57,309 nucleotides of DNA. It comes from Halomonas sp. (GTDB lineage Bacteria > Pseudomonadota > Gammaproteobacteria > Pseudomonadales > Halomonadaceae). Shown piece after piece: positions 1 through 8,823 of the stretch. The notes below the pieces were generated by a model. That model had not been told where the DNA came from. It ran no database searches and worked only from the letters and a program-made list of their open reading frames with translations. The stretch is taken from contig NZ_JAKDUR010000011.1 in NCBI RefSeq assembly GCF_030457605.1, forward strand, positions 1 through 57,309, written 5' to 3'. Within the stretch, counting starts at the first letter, position 1, and every line of letters begins with the position of its first letter. The position numbers were made by a program, and so were the translations under genes.

Positions 1-271
1 ACAAGACGGCCGCCAACCACCCCCAGACCCCGGCCCGCGGCAGCCAGGCCACGACGATTGGCAATCTCTTAAACACCACAGACCCGCGCAGCCTCGGGCT
101 GGCGCTGGGCGCCTGCCCGAGCCAGCATATTGACCAGTTGTGCCATGCGCCGTGCACTGCGTTCGTTCATGTGAGTGTTTCCCGAAATGAGACGCCGGCC
201 CCGTTGCGGCCGGTATGGACCCGGGCTATCCGGGATCGACACGATCCTGGAATGAGCACGAATGATTAATT
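1..271. other. Left-edge stretch with no supported gene
   Basis: I see no recognisable gene here. The minus strand can encode a 33-residue peptide (about 69-170, rich in Arg and Ala), but it has no clear ribosome binding site and resembles nothing I know. It may be chance or the start of a frameshifted gene running off the left edge. Confidence 0.3.
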
Positions 272-301
272 TTGTTAGAAAAATAACACCATGTGTTATA
301 G
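272..301 (+). promoter_or_regulatory. Candidate promoter with overlapping operator dyads upstream of tsx
   Basis: A -35-like TTGTTA (272-277) and a -10-like TTATAG (296-301) are 18 bp apart. The perfect dyad TAACACCATGTGTTA (284-298) overlaps the -10. A second dyad, TGTTA-N6-TAACA (273-288), shares its right arm. The core is therefore repeated three times in alternating orientation, as expected for a repressor site. The likely target is the tsx-nupC nucleoside uptake unit; the regulator is unknown. Confidence 0.45.
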
Positions 302-308
302 GTTTCAC

Positions 309-338
309 TTCAGGTGCTGTAAAGCACCTTTGCCTGAA
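309..338 (+). other. Leader hairpin with two alternative foldings, upstream of tsx
   Basis: AGGTGCT (312-318) pairs perfectly with AGCACCT (323-329) around a GTAA loop. TTCAGG (309-314) can instead pair with CCTGAA (333-338). The two stems share AGG, so they exclude each other in part. The structure lies about 40 nt before the chosen tsx start, so it would be in the transcribed leader if the upstream promoter is real. Confidence 0.3.
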
Positions 339-376
339 TAGCCGCGTTGCTTATTACAACAAAAGTGGACTTCACC

Positions 377-1198
377 ATGCCTGGTTCTCTCTCCCGCGCT
401 TCCGTGCTTTCCCTCACCGCTGCCGGTGCTCTGTCTCTTGCCGCCTCTCCGGTACAGGCTGCGGATACCTTCAAACCCAACTGGTCGTTTGCCAACGTAT
501 CAGTCAATTATCTCGACTGGTCGAATGGCACCGAGCAGCGCACTGCCGATAACGCCGCCAAGGGCGACTTTTTTTATCTCGAATTCGAAGGGGGGGCGGG
601 TTTTGACTGGGGGGAAGTGTACGGTTTTTATGACTTCGAGAACCCGCAGAACGACCAGCATGAAGACGACGGCCGGGATAACCGGCGCAGCGCCGCGAAG
701 GTTACCTCGCATATTTATCTGGGTGAAACGCCCTTTTCGCTTTATTTTCATGTCTATGACTTTCGCGACTACGGTTTCGACAGCCAGGAACAGGACCGCA
801 TTGTCGGGCTGGGATACCGCCATACCTTTGATAACGGATTGTTCTTCAAGCCGTTTCTGGGAAAAGCCTGGGTAGACAGCGAATCCGGGGGCTATAGCGG
901 CTCAAACGGCTATATGCTGGGCTGGGTGCTGGGTTACGGTTTTGAGGCCTTCGGGCAGAATCTGAGCCTGACCAACTGGCACGAACAGACGTTCGACCGG
1001 GATGATGAGTATCTATCACGTAACTACGTCAACGGGCCTGCCGGCAGTGTCGGCACCAACGGCGCCGTGGGCCTGTGGTGGCACCCTGTCGATACCGTGA
1101 CCACCGGCGTGCAGTATCGCTATTCCAGGAACAAGTTGGGGACGGCTGATCATTATCAGAACGCCATGATCTATACCCTCAAATACAATTTCCTGTAA
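377..1198 (+). CDS. tsx: Tsx/OmpK-like nucleoside channel, outer membrane
   Basis: Encodes 273 residues. The start at 377 gives a classic signal peptide (basic n-region, Leu/Ala-rich core, cleavage near AQA-AD); the in-frame start at 347 would put polar residues before it. The mature part has alternating aromatic and polar residues (short Trp/Tyr/Phe-rich strands, glycine turns) and ends in Phe-Leu, as in beta-barrel porins of the Tsx/OmpK family. Such channels let nucleosides cross the outer membrane. The next gene, 16 bp downstream on the same strand, is an inner-membrane nucleoside symporter, so the two probably form an uptake operon. Family membership is judged from pattern and context rather than alignment. 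Confidence 0.75.
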   Translation: MPGSLSRASVLSLTAAGALSLAASPVQAADTFKPNWSFANVSVNYLDWSNGTEQRTADNAAKGDFFYLEFEGGAGFDWGEVYGFYDFENPQNDQHEDDGRDNRRSAAKVTSHIYLGETPFSLYFHVYDFRDYGFDSQEQDRIVGLGYRHTFDNGLFFKPFLGKAWVDSESGGYSGSNGYMLGWVLGYGFEAFGQNLSLTNWHEQTFDRDDEYLSRNYVNGPAGSVGTNGAVGLWWHPVDTVTTGVQYRYSRNKLGTADHYQNAMIYTLKYNFL

Positions 1199-1214
1199 AG
1201 AAAAGGACTCCACC

Positions 1215-2486
1215 ATGGTATTGATCATGAGTCTTGTGGGGATGGTGACCCTGATCCTTATCGCATTGGCATTTTCGACCGACCGTAAAGCGATAAGCCT
1301 GCGCACGGTAGGGGTCGCGTTTGCCCTTCAGGCGGGTATCGGGGCCTTTGTGCTCTATGTGCCTTTCGGCCAGGCGGTACTCACCTCAATCTCCGATGCG
1401 GTCAGTCAGGTCGTGCAGTACGCCAACGATGGCATCAACTTTCTGTTCGGCGGACTGGCCGATGTGGAATCGGTAGGTTTTGTCTTCGCGATCAAGGTGC
1501 TGCCGGTTATCATCTTTTTCGCGTCGCTGACCTCGGTGCTCTACTACCTGGGCATCATGCAATGGGTTGTACGCCTTCTTGGCGGTGCGCTGCAGAAGGC
1601 GCTGGGCACCTCGCGTTCCGAGTCGCTTTCGGCCACCGCCAATATCTTTGTGGGTCAGACCGAGGCGCCGCTGGTCGTGCGGCCATTTATTATCCGCATG
1701 ACGCAATCGCAGCTGTTTGCCGTGATGTGTGGCGGGTTGGCGTCGGTTGCCGGTTCGGTACTGGCGGGCTATGCCGCGCTGGGGATTCCCATGGAATACC
1801 TGGTCGCGGCGTCGTTCATGGCCGCCCCGGGTGGCCTGCTGTTCGCCAAGCTGCTGATGCCCGAGACCGAGGAGGTCATCGACAGCGTTACCGAGGTCAG
1901 CGAGGCAAGCGACGATCAGGAAAGGCCGAGCAACGTGCTGGATGCGGCGGCTTCGGGGGCTTCCTCGGGGATGCAGCTGGCGGCCAACGTGGGTGCCATG
2001 CTGCTGGCGTTCATTGGTTTGATCGCGCTGGTCAACGGCATCCTTGGCGGCATCGGCGGCTGGTTCGGCATGGAGTGGCTGAGCCTTGAATGGCTTCTGG
2101 GCTGGCTGTTCGCGCCCCTGGCTTTTTTGCTCGGGATTCCCTGGCAAGAGGCGACGTTTGCCGGTTCGTTCATTGGTCAGAAATTGGTGCTCAACGAATT
2201 TGTGGCTTACGTCAATCTGGCCCCGTATATCGACGGTGACACCGTGGTGGCGGCTACCGGTGAGGTGGCGTCGGCGCATACTGTGGCGATTTTGTCGTTT
2301 GCCCTTTGTGGCTTCGCCAATCTCTCGTCCATCGCTATCCTGTTGGGCGGGCTTGGCAGCATCGCCCCGAGCCGTCGTCACGATATTGCCCGCTTTGGTC
2401 TTAAGGCGGTACTGGCAGGAACCCTGTCCAATCTGATGTCCGCGACAATTGCGGGTTTCTTCATTGCCCTGGCCGCAGCAGGCTGA
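1215..2486 (+). CDS. nupC: NupC-type concentrative nucleoside transporter
   Basis: A 423-residue inner-membrane protein of the CNT family, which imports nucleosides with H+ or Na+. It has the N-terminal helix pair, the conserved core with GQTEAPL near residue 150, and the later segment ending in [10 protein letters not shown], which forms the substrate site in CNT proteins. An AAGGA-type ribosome binding site precedes the ATG at 1215. It follows the Tsx-like channel by 16 bp, so outer- and inner-membrane uptake are encoded together. Length is normal for bacterial NupC. The call is secure; nucleoside preference cannot be read. Confidence 0.93.
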   Translation: MVLIMSLVGMVTLILIALAFSTDRKAISLRTVGVAFALQAGIGAFVLYVPFGQAVLTSISDAVSQVVQYANDGINFLFGGLADVESVGFVFAIKVLPVIIFFASLTSVLYYLGIMQWVVRLLGGALQKALGTSRSESLSATANIFVGQTEAPLVVRPFIIRMTQSQLFAVMCGGLASVAGSVLAGYAALGIPMEYLVAASFMAAPGGLLFAKLLMPETEEVIDSVTEVSEASDDQERPSNVLDAAASGASSGMQLAANVGAMLLAFIGLIALVNGILGGIGGWFGMEWLSLEWLLGWLFAPLAFLLGIPWQEATFAGSFIGQKLVLNEFVAYVNLAPYIDGDTVVAATGEVASAHTVAILSFALCGFANLSSIAILLGGLGSIAPSRRHDIARFGLKAVLAGTLSNLMSATIAGFFIALAAAG

Positions 2487-2520
2487 GGGTCGCCATGGTC
2501 ATAGGCACAAAAGGACGTCC

Positions 2521-3492
2521 ATGCTACGCACGCTGTTAACCACCGCCGACGGCGAGACGTACACCGGCGGTGACGAGTTGATCGAGCGCTTTCAGGCCGA
2601 GCCGGAAAGCCGCATCTGGATTGATGTGCAGGGGGAAAGCAGTGCCCGGGAGCGGGCGCTGCTGGAGGCGTTCGGCTGCCATCCGCTGGCGATCATCGAT
2701 GCCCAGAAGGACAACCGCCATCCGCCCAAGATCGAAGAGTTCGAGACACATACGCTGATTATCTATCGCGGGCTTTCCGCGTTTGATGCCGATCTGGACT
2801 ACCAGCCTCAGCAGATTCCCTTTTTTATCGGTGAGCGTTACCTGATCAGTCTGCATGCCAGCCAGGCCATGAGTATCGACCGGATGCTGGGGCAAAACGG
2901 CGGTGCACTGCTGCGCAAATCGCCTGGGCATGTGGCGCTGCGCATCATGTACCTGTCGGCGGGGTTCTATCAGGAAAGCCTGACCGAATTCGAAGCGCGG
3001 CTCAGCGAGCTTGAGGACACCCTGGTGGAAAACGGTACGGATACGTTGATGAAGCAGGTGATCGGCTATCGCTCGCGATTGCTGAAAATGCGCCGGATTT
3101 TTAATTACCACCAGTCGATCACCGGCGAACTGTTGTCCACGGAATGCGAGCATATTCCCCACGGGAACGAAGACACCGAGCATGCGATCAACGACGTGCA
3201 CGAGCGTTTCGAGCGCCTCTATAGCCTGACCAGCATGTATTACGACATTTGCGGAGATCTGGTGGATGGCTATATGTCGCTGTCTTCTCACCAGCTGAAC
3301 CTCACCATGCAGGTACTCACGGTGATTACCGCGATATTTGTGCCGCTGAGTTTTCTGGTCGGGCTTTACGGCATGAACTTTACCTATATGCCGGAGCTAA
3401 ACTACCGTTACGGCTACTTTTTCCTGCTGGGGGGCATGGCGGCGATTGCGCTGGGGTTGATCTGGCTGTTCCGGCGCCGGCGCTGGCTGTAG
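2521..3492 (+). CDS. CorA/ZntB-family divalent metal transporter
   Basis: A 323-residue protein with the CorA layout: a soluble N-terminal alpha/beta domain, a long helical stalk rich in charged residues, and two C-terminal membrane helices. The signature YGMN follows the first helix, and the short loop MPEL leads to the second. The protein ends in a basic tail (RRRRWL). The start at 2521 has an AAAGGA ribosome binding site; an upstream in-frame start at 2449 would overlap nupC. The family forms pentameric channels for Mg2+, Co2+, Ni2+ or Zn2+. Whether this one imports Mg2+ (CorA) or moves Zn2+ (ZntB) cannot be decided from sequence alone. Confidence 0.88.
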   Translation: MLRTLLTTADGETYTGGDELIERFQAEPESRIWIDVQGESSARERALLEAFGCHPLAIIDAQKDNRHPPKIEEFETHTLIIYRGLSAFDADLDYQPQQIPFFIGERYLISLHASQAMSIDRMLGQNGGALLRKSPGHVALRIMYLSAGFYQESLTEFEARLSELEDTLVENGTDTLMKQVIGYRSRLLKMRRIFNYHQSITGELLSTECEHIPHGNEDTEHAINDVHERFERLYSLTSMYYDICGDLVDGYMSLSSHQLNLTMQVLTVITAIFVPLSFLVGLYGMNFTYMPELNYRYGYFFLLGGMAAIALGLIWLFRRRRWL

Positions 3493-3590
3493 TAATATTT
3501 CTTTCGTTGTGCATTGCAGGCTTTTCTTAGGGTGCTTATCATTGTAGCGATTTCTCGCCTCTTGACTCTCCTGCCCCCAAGGTTTCTGCC

Positions 3591-5060
3591 ATGCTACCAA
3601 GTGATCCTGCCTTCCGGCCCCGTTATCTTCGGGTTCGCCGGCTGCTTTTTGCTGTCTGTCTGTTGTGCTTCCCCGCGTTTGCCTTTGCTGATGCGGGGCC
3701 GCTGGACCTGACGATGTCGGTTGCCGGCATCGCGTCGGTGGTGATTTTTCTGCTCTCTTATGCACTGGTAATGGGCGAAGAAATACTCCACATGCGCAAG
3801 TCCAAGCCGGTATTGATTGGCGCCGGATTGATCTGGACACTGGTAGCATGGATGTATATGCGCGCCGGCCTGCCTGATGTGGCCGAAACGGCGTTTCGTG
3901 AAACGCTGCTGGAATACACCGAGCTGCTGCTGTTTTTGTTGGTAGCGATGACCTACATCAACGCCATGGAAGAACGCCGCGTATTCGACAAACTGCGGGC
4001 CTGGCTGGTGTACAAGGGCTTCAGCTACCGCAGTCTGTTCTGGATTACCGGCATTCTGGCGTTCTGGATTTCCGCCGTGGCCAACAACATGACCACCGCC
4101 ATGCTGATGTGCGCGGTAGTGCTGAAAGTTGCCGAAGGCGATAACAAGTTCATCAGCCTGTGCTGTGTGAACGTGGTGGTGGCAGCCAATGCCGGCGGAG
4201 CGTTCAGCCCCTTTGGCGATATCACCACGCTGATGGTGTGGCAGGCGGGGCAAATCCCGTTCAGCGGCTTTTTTGCGCTGCTGTTGCCGGCCATCGTCAA
4301 CTTCATGGTGCCGGCGCTGATCATGAACTTTTTCATCGTCAATCAGAAGCCGGCGTCGCTGTCCGAGAACGTGTGGCTAAAACGCGGTGCGCGGCGCATC
4401 GTGGCGCTGTTTTTACTGACCGTGGCCATTTCGGTGCTGTGTCATTCGGTGCTCAACCTGCCGCCGGCCATGGGCATGATGTTTGGTCTGGGGCTGTTGC
4501 AGTTCTTTGGCTATTACCTGCGTCGCAGCCTGCCGCGTTCGCTGGAACGCAAGCGCGAGCGTTACTCGCGCCGGGGCGACTGGCGCAAGCTCGAACAGCT
4601 GGGGAGCGTGGTGCCGTTTGATATTTTCAGCCGGATCGCGCGTTCGGAATGGGATACGCTACTGTTCTTCTACGGCGTGGTGATGTCGGTGGGCGGTCTC
4701 GGTTTTCTGGGTTATCTGAGCCTGCTTTCTGAATCCCTCTACGGCGGCGGTAACCCGGTGTTGGCCAACGTGGTGCTGGGCATGATTTCCGCGGTGGTGG
4801 ACAACATTCCGGTGATGTTCGCGGTGCTCTCCATGGCGCCGGACATGTCCGAAGGCAACTGGCTGCTGATTACCCTGACTGCCGGCGTGGGCGGCAGCCT
4901 GCTGGCCATGGGCTCGGCGGCGGGCGTGGCACTGATGGGTCAGGCACGCGGCATTTACACCTTTGCCGTACACCTGCGCTGGGCACCTGCCATCCTGCTG
5001 GGCTACGCGGCAAGCGTGGGCGTACATATGTGGATCAACGCGCCGATGTTTGCCGGTTAA
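3591..5060 (+). CDS. nhaD: NhaD-type Na+/H+ antiporter
   Basis: A 489-residue polytopic membrane protein of the ion transporter superfamily, NhaD group. It begins with a signal-like hydrophobic stretch (residues about 17-33) and then a membrane segment. The conserved family stretch SAVANNMTTAMLM and the later counterpart SAVVDNIPVMFA are both visible; these paired Asn/Asp-containing segments are typical of NhaD. The protein expels Na+ (and Li+) in exchange for H+ at alkaline pH, and is common in halophilic and marine gammaproteobacteria. It converges with the MerR regulator downstream, whose 3' end overlaps its own by 4 bp. Confidence 0.92.
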   Translation: MLPSDPAFRPRYLRVRRLLFAVCLLCFPAFAFADAGPLDLTMSVAGIASVVIFLLSYALVMGEEILHMRKSKPVLIGAGLIWTLVAWMYMRAGLPDVAETAFRETLLEYTELLLFLLVAMTYINAMEERRVFDKLRAWLVYKGFSYRSLFWITGILAFWISAVANNMTTAMLMCAVVLKVAEGDNKFISLCCVNVVVAANAGGAFSPFGDITTLMVWQAGQIPFSGFFALLLPAIVNFMVPALIMNFFIVNQKPASLSENVWLKRGARRIVALFLLTVAISVLCHSVLNLPPAMGMMFGLGLLQFFGYYLRRSLPRSLERKRERYSRRGDWRKLEQLGSVVPFDIFSRIARSEWDTLLFFYGVVMSVGGLGFLGYLSLLSESLYGGGNPVLANVVLGMISAVVDNIPVMFAVLSMAPDMSEGNWLLITLTAGVGGSLLAMGSAAGVALMGQARGIYTFAVHLRWAPAILLGYAASVGVHMWINAPMFAG

Positions 5061-5521
5061 CGAATCGTCTGCTGGCCGCCATGGCCGGCAGCGTGCAAAC
5101 ACTGCTGATGGTCGCTCAGCACTTCGACAATGCGGCACTCGTCCACGCGCCCGCCGGCGCATTGGGCCACCATTCTTTTCAGCTCATCCCTGAGCGCACT
5201 CAACCGTGCAATGCGCGCCTCGACTTCGTCGAGGTGGCGCTTGGCAATGGCGTCGGCGTGATCGCAGGGCATGTTGGGATGATCGGCCATGCCCAAAAGC
5301 TCGCGCACCGCTTCCACTGAAAAACCGAAATCCCGCGCGTGGCGAATAAACGTCAAACGGCCAAGCGTGGCGCTATCGTAGCGGCGTTGGTTGCCGGCGT
5401 TACGGGTGGCTGGTGGCAGCAGCCCGATTTTCTCGTAATAGCGAACGGTCTGCACCTGACAGCCGGCACGCTTTGCAAGCGTGCCGATGCCGAAGACGGT
5501 ATTGGCGGTGTTGTGTGACAT
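5057..5521 (-). CDS. MerR-family heavy-metal regulator (ZntR/CadR/PbrR type)
   Basis: A 154-residue regulator. The N-terminal MerR winged helix (FGIGTLAKRAG, then QTVRYYEKIGLL) is followed by a dimerisation helix. The metal-binding end has Cys86 (MPCDHAD), Cys121, Cys129 and Cys141, the pattern of Zn/Cd/Pb-sensing members. The start at 5521 has an excellent AAAGGAG site 6 nt upstream; an in-frame start at 5659 would run through the shared promoter and is rejected. It is divergent from a P-type metal ATPase, with a MerR-type operator between them, so it probably activates the ATPase gene when Zn, Cd or Pb rises. Confidence 0.92.
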   Translation of the reverse strand: MSHNTANTVFGIGTLAKRAGCQVQTVRYYEKIGLLPPATRNAGNQRRYDSATLGRLTFIRHARDFGFSVEAVRELLGMADHPNMPCDHADAIAKRHLDEVEARIARLSALRDELKRMVAQCAGGRVDECRIVEVLSDHQQCLHAAGHGGQQTIR

Positions 5522-5557
5522 AAAAGGCTCCTTTATCGATTTGTCCCCGTTCTCGTG

Positions 5558-5606
5558 CTTGAACCTGCCGTTTTGCGTGAACCGGCTCTTTTGGACTTGA
5601 ACCTGC
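5558..5606. repeat. Direct repeat CTTGAACCTGC in the merR-ATPase gap
   Basis: The 11-mer CTTGAACCTGC occurs at 5558-5568 and again at 5596-5606, 38 bp apart. Both copies lie between the regulator start and the ATPase operator. They may be a binding site for autoregulation or a small duplication. Confidence 0.4.
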
Positions 5607-5616
5607 TGCTTTTGAC

Positions 5617-5647
5617 TTGCACCTAAAGCGGCTTCAGGTTTTATCTT
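5617..5647 (+). promoter_or_regulatory. MerR-type promoter/operator of the metal ATPase gene
   Basis: A -35-like TTGCAC (5617-5622) and a -10-like TATCTT (5642-5647) are 19 bp apart. This is the overlong spacing that MerR activators correct by untwisting DNA. The spacer region contains the dyad ACCTAAAGCGGCTTCAGGT (5621-5639), in which all but the centre and one pair are symmetric. This is the standard arrangement of zntA, cadA and pbrA promoters. Confidence 0.75.
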
Positions 5648-5694
5648 GGGTGTAGACACTCAGATTGCAAGGCCGGATGGCCGGGAGGGAGCGC

Positions 5695-7845
5695 ATGACG
5701 CTATCCGCAAACAACACCGCACAGCCTGAATTTCAGCGGCTGCGCGTCAGCGGTATGGACTGTGCCGGCTGCGAACGCAAGGCCGTTGCCGCGGCAACGC
5801 GGGTTGAGGGCGTGGCCCACGCCGAAGCCAACGCCGCCGCCGGTACGTTGGATATCACCCCCGCGCCCAACGCCACGCCTTCGCCCGAGGCGATTGAGCA
5901 GGCCATGCGCGGGCTAGGCTACGCCGTCGTCAGCAAACCGGCCGCCGGCGGGGTCGAGCAGGAGCCCGCCTGGTGGCAAAGCGCCAAGGGGCGCTTGGTG
6001 CTGGCTAGCGGCGCGCTGCTGGCGCTGGCGGCGGTGCTTCACCTTGCCTGGCCGGCGCTGGGCAGCTGGCCGTTCGTGGCGGCCACGCTGGTGGGGCTTT
6101 ACCCGATTGTGCAGGCCGCGTGGCGGGCGCTGCGGGTGGGCGAAGTGTTCACTATTGAAGCGCTGATGACGATTGCCGCGGTGGGGGCGCTGATTATCGG
6201 CGCGGCGGCGGAATCTGCCGTGGTGGTGGTGCTGTTTGCCGTGGGCGAGCTGCTGGAAGGCGTGGCCTCGTCCCGGGCGCGGCAGAGTATTTCCGCGCTT
6301 TCCGACCTCACGCCGAGCACCGCCTGGCGCCTTGATGGCGAGGGAGAGCACCCCGAAGAGGTGCCGGCCGCCACGCTAGTGCCGGGGCAGCGCGTGCTGG
6401 TGCGTCCGGGCGATCGCATCCCCTGCGATGGCCGCATTGAACAGGGCGGCTCCTATATCGATGAATCGCCGGTCAACGGCGAGGCCGAGCCTCGCTACAA
6501 GCGCGCGGACGACGACGTGTTTGCCGGTACGGTCAATCAGGACGGCGCGCTGACCGTTGAAGTGACCCGCCAGGCGGACGACAACACCATCGCGCGGATC
6601 ATTCGGCTGGTAGAAGACGCCCAGGCCGCCAAGGCGCCGGTGGCGCGCTTTATCGACCGCTTTGCCCGCTGGTATATGCCCGTTGTGGTCGCACTGGCGC
6701 TGCTGTTGGCGCTGGTACCGCCGCTGGTGTCCGGTATGGCGTGGGCAGAATCCGTCTACCGGGCGCTGGCGCTGTTGCTGATTGCCTGCCCCTGTGCGCT
6801 GGTGATTTCCACCCCGGCCGCGATTGCCGCAGGGCTTTCCAGCGGCGCGCGACGCGGGTTGTTGATCAAGGGCGGCGCGGTGCTGGAAACCCTGGGCAAG
6901 CTCAAGGTCGTGGCGCTGGATAAAACCGGCACGTTGACCGCCGGCACGCCCGAGGTCACGGACGTTGAGGCGTGGCGGGGCGTTGAACGTGCCGAAGTGC
7001 TGCGCCTGGCCGGCGCGCTGGAGCGCGAATCCGGCCACCCGATTGCCGTCGCGATCGTCGCGTATGCCAAGGTCGAACGAGAAACAACGCAGGCGCTGCC
7101 GACGGTCGACGCTAGCCGTGCCATCGCCGGCGCCGGCGTGAGCGGTCGCATCGACGGCGTGGAGGTTACGCTTGCCAACCCGCGCTACGCCGCCGGTATT
7201 GCCACGCTGGATGACGCCGCCGGGGAGCGGATTCATGCGCTCGAAGAAGACGGCAAAAGCGTCAGTGTGTTGATCAAGGGCGACGTGGCCGTTGGCGCCA
7301 TTGCGCTGCGTGACGAGCCCCGGGAAGATGCCCGGCAAGGGCTTGAAGCACTTTCCCGGCTGGGCGTGAAAGCGGTGATGCTCAGCGGCGACAACGCCCG
7401 CAGCGTGGCGGCCATTGGCAAGACGCTGGGGATTGAAGCCTACGGTGAACTGATGCCCGCAGACAAGGCCGCTTATGTGGCCCGCTGGCAGGAAAGCGGC
7501 GAAGGGCCGGTAGGCAAGGTGGGTGACGGCATCAACGATGCCCCGGCGCTGGCCGCGGCCGACGTGGGTATTGCCATGGGCGGCGGCACTGACGTAGCGC
7601 TGGAAACCGCCGATGCGGCGCTACTGAAAAACCGCGTGGCGGGCATTGCCGAGCTGATTCAGCTGTCCCGGGCGACCCTTGCCAACGTCAAGACCAACGT
7701 CGCGCTGGCGCTCGGGTTCAAGGCGATTTTTCTGGTGACCACAGCGCTGGGTATTACCGGCCTGTGGATTGCGGTAATGGCCGATACCGGCGCCACCGTG
7801 CTGGTGACGCTCAACGCCATGCGCTTGTTGCGCCACCGTTTATAG
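5695..7845 (+). CDS. zntA: Zn2+/Cd2+/Pb2+-exporting P1B-type ATPase
   Basis: A 716-residue ATPase of the inner membrane that pumps heavy-metal cations out of the cytoplasm. In order: a heavy-metal-associated domain with GMDCAGC (Cys23, Cys26), paired N-terminal membrane helices, an actuator region, the transmembrane CPC metal site (near residues 365-367), the phosphorylation motif DKTGT (Asp near 409), SGHP of the nucleotide-binding domain, and GDGINDAP in the hinge. The start at 5695 has a GGGAGG site; 5665 is an alternative. The divergent MerR gene and operator indicate metal-induced expression. The stop codon lies one base before the terminus of an IS481-like element, but the C-terminus looks complete. 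Confidence 0.93.
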   Translation: MTLSANNTAQPEFQRLRVSGMDCAGCERKAVAAATRVEGVAHAEANAAAGTLDITPAPNATPSPEAIEQAMRGLGYAVVSKPAAGGVEQEPAWWQSAKGRLVLASGALLALAAVLHLAWPALGSWPFVAATLVGLYPIVQAAWRALRVGEVFTIEALMTIAAVGALIIGAAAESAVVVVLFAVGELLEGVASSRARQSISALSDLTPSTAWRLDGEGEHPEEVPAATLVPGQRVLVRPGDRIPCDGRIEQGGSYIDESPVNGEAEPRYKRADDDVFAGTVNQDGALTVEVTRQADDNTIARIIRLVEDAQAAKAPVARFIDRFARWYMPVVVALALLLALVPPLVSGMAWAESVYRALALLLIACPCALVISTPAAIAAGLSSGARRGLLIKGGAVLETLGKLKVVALDKTGTLTAGTPEVTDVEAWRGVERAEVLRLAGALERESGHPIAVAIVAYAKVERETTQALPTVDASRAIAGAGVSGRIDGVEVTLANPRYAAGIATLDDAAGERIHALEEDGKSVSVLIKGDVAVGAIALRDEPREDARQGLEALSRLGVKAVMLSGDNARSVAAIGKTLGIEAYGELMPADKAAYVARWQESGEGPVGKVGDGINDAPALAAADVGIAMGGGTDVALETADAALLKNRVAGIAELIQLSRATLANVKTNVALALGFKAIFLVTTALGITGLWIAVMADTGATVLVTLNAMRLLRHRL

Positions 7846-8822
7846 GTGTCGGGTCCCGTGTGATTAATCGATCGTTGGGTAAATATCTCAGGGCGTTTGG
7901 CCTGCCATTCCTTCATCGCTGCGATCGGCGACTGATGGTGAAGCGCCTTCTGCGGGATATGGTAATTGTACAGCCAAGAGTAGCGTTTGAGCGTCTGCTC
8001 AAGGTCCTCGCCTGAGGTAGTCGCCAGCACGTCACTGATCCGGCCGTTGAAGCGCTCCACCATACCATTCGTCTGCGGCCGTCCCGGCTTGATTAGCCGG
8101 TGTTCGATACCATGGGCCTGGCACGCCTGTTCGAAGGGGTGGCGACCGCTGGGCTTACGCTCACCTGCCCGGGTGAAGCTATCGGTGAACGACTTTCCGT
8201 TGTCGGTGAGCACCGTCTGGATCCTGAAGGGAGCCTTCTCCTCCCCCCGTTGCATGAACGCCCGCGCATCCTTCGCGGACTGGCTGCGCCTGACCTCCAG
8301 ATAAACCCAGCGCGTGGCACGGTCGATGGCGACGTACAGGTAGCGCTTCTGCTGCTCGTCCGGCATTTGGGGCAGATGCTTGATATCGATGTGTACGTAG
8401 CCAGGCTCATAGTCCTTGAAGGGCTTATGCCGTGGCTTCTCGTCACTGCCAGCGTCCTGCCGCGCCAGTTCCGCGAGTGTCGGCACCTCCCGCCGCTTGA
8501 GCATGCGATACAGGGCGGAGCGAGATAGTCGAGGGGTCAGGAACTCACGCGCCACAACGAGCAGGTCATCCAGGCCGAGGCGCAGGAATTCGCGAGCGGC
8601 GATCAGCACCCCCTCCTGCTCGGTAGTGAGCGTGGCCAGCAAGTTGTGACGCGTATGGGAGCGGTCATAGACATCGTCACGATACCGCCAGTGCCGGATA
8701 GTGGCAGTGGTGACGCCAAATTGCCGGGCCAGCTCGCTATCTGTGATGCTGGAGGGCGCTGCCTGGATCTCGGCACGGATCTTCGGTGTCGTCGTCGCTT
8801 GTTTATGCAGCTTGATGTCGAT
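7659..8822 (-). CDS. IS481-family transposase, start codon unclear, 3' read-through
   Basis: The reading frame has an N-terminal helix-turn-helix (SELARQFGVTTATIRHWRYR), a linker, and an integrase core. The catalytic triad is visible as D in HIDIKHL, D in LTDNGKS and E in MVERFNG, followed by the C-terminal QKALHHQSP region. Similarity-level coding begins at 8822 with ATC; no ATG, GTG or TTG lies between the upstream stop and this codon, although GGAG sits 7 nt before it. The frame crosses the element's end (GPDT, encoded by the terminal repeat) and continues about 62 codons into antisense zntA to 7659. The break at 8820-8823 coincides with the inserted block, so the gene is probably inactive or starts non-canonically. 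Confidence 0.8.
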   Translation of the reverse strand: MDIKLHKQATTTPKIRAEIQAAPSSITDSELARQFGVTTATIRHWRYRDDVYDRSHTRHNLLATLTTEQEGVLIAAREFLRLGLDDLLVVAREFLTPRLSRSALYRMLKRREVPTLAELARQDAGSDEKPRHKPFKDYEPGYVHIDIKHLPQMPDEQQKRYLYVAIDRATRWVYLEVRRSQSAKDARAFMQRGEEKAPFRIQTVLTDNGKSFTDSFTRAGERKPSGRHPFEQACQAHGIEHRLIKPGRPQTNGMVERFNGRISDVLATTSGEDLEQTLKRYSWLYNYHIPQKALHHQSPIAAMKEWQAKRPEIFTQRSINHTGPDTYKRWRNKRMALSVTSTVAPVSAITAIHRPVIPSAVVTRKIALNPSASATLVLTLARVARDS

Positions 8823-8823
8823 G

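Noticed and set aside
1386-2381. Long minus-strand open frame opposite nupC
   Set aside because: It is a composition shadow of the well-supported nupC gene with no ribosome binding site or motif; similar long antisense frames lie opposite recG, spoT, mntA and uvrD.
5057-5659. Longer MerR protein of 200 residues
   Set aside because: It would read through the divergent promoter and operator; the internal ATG has a perfect ribosome binding site.
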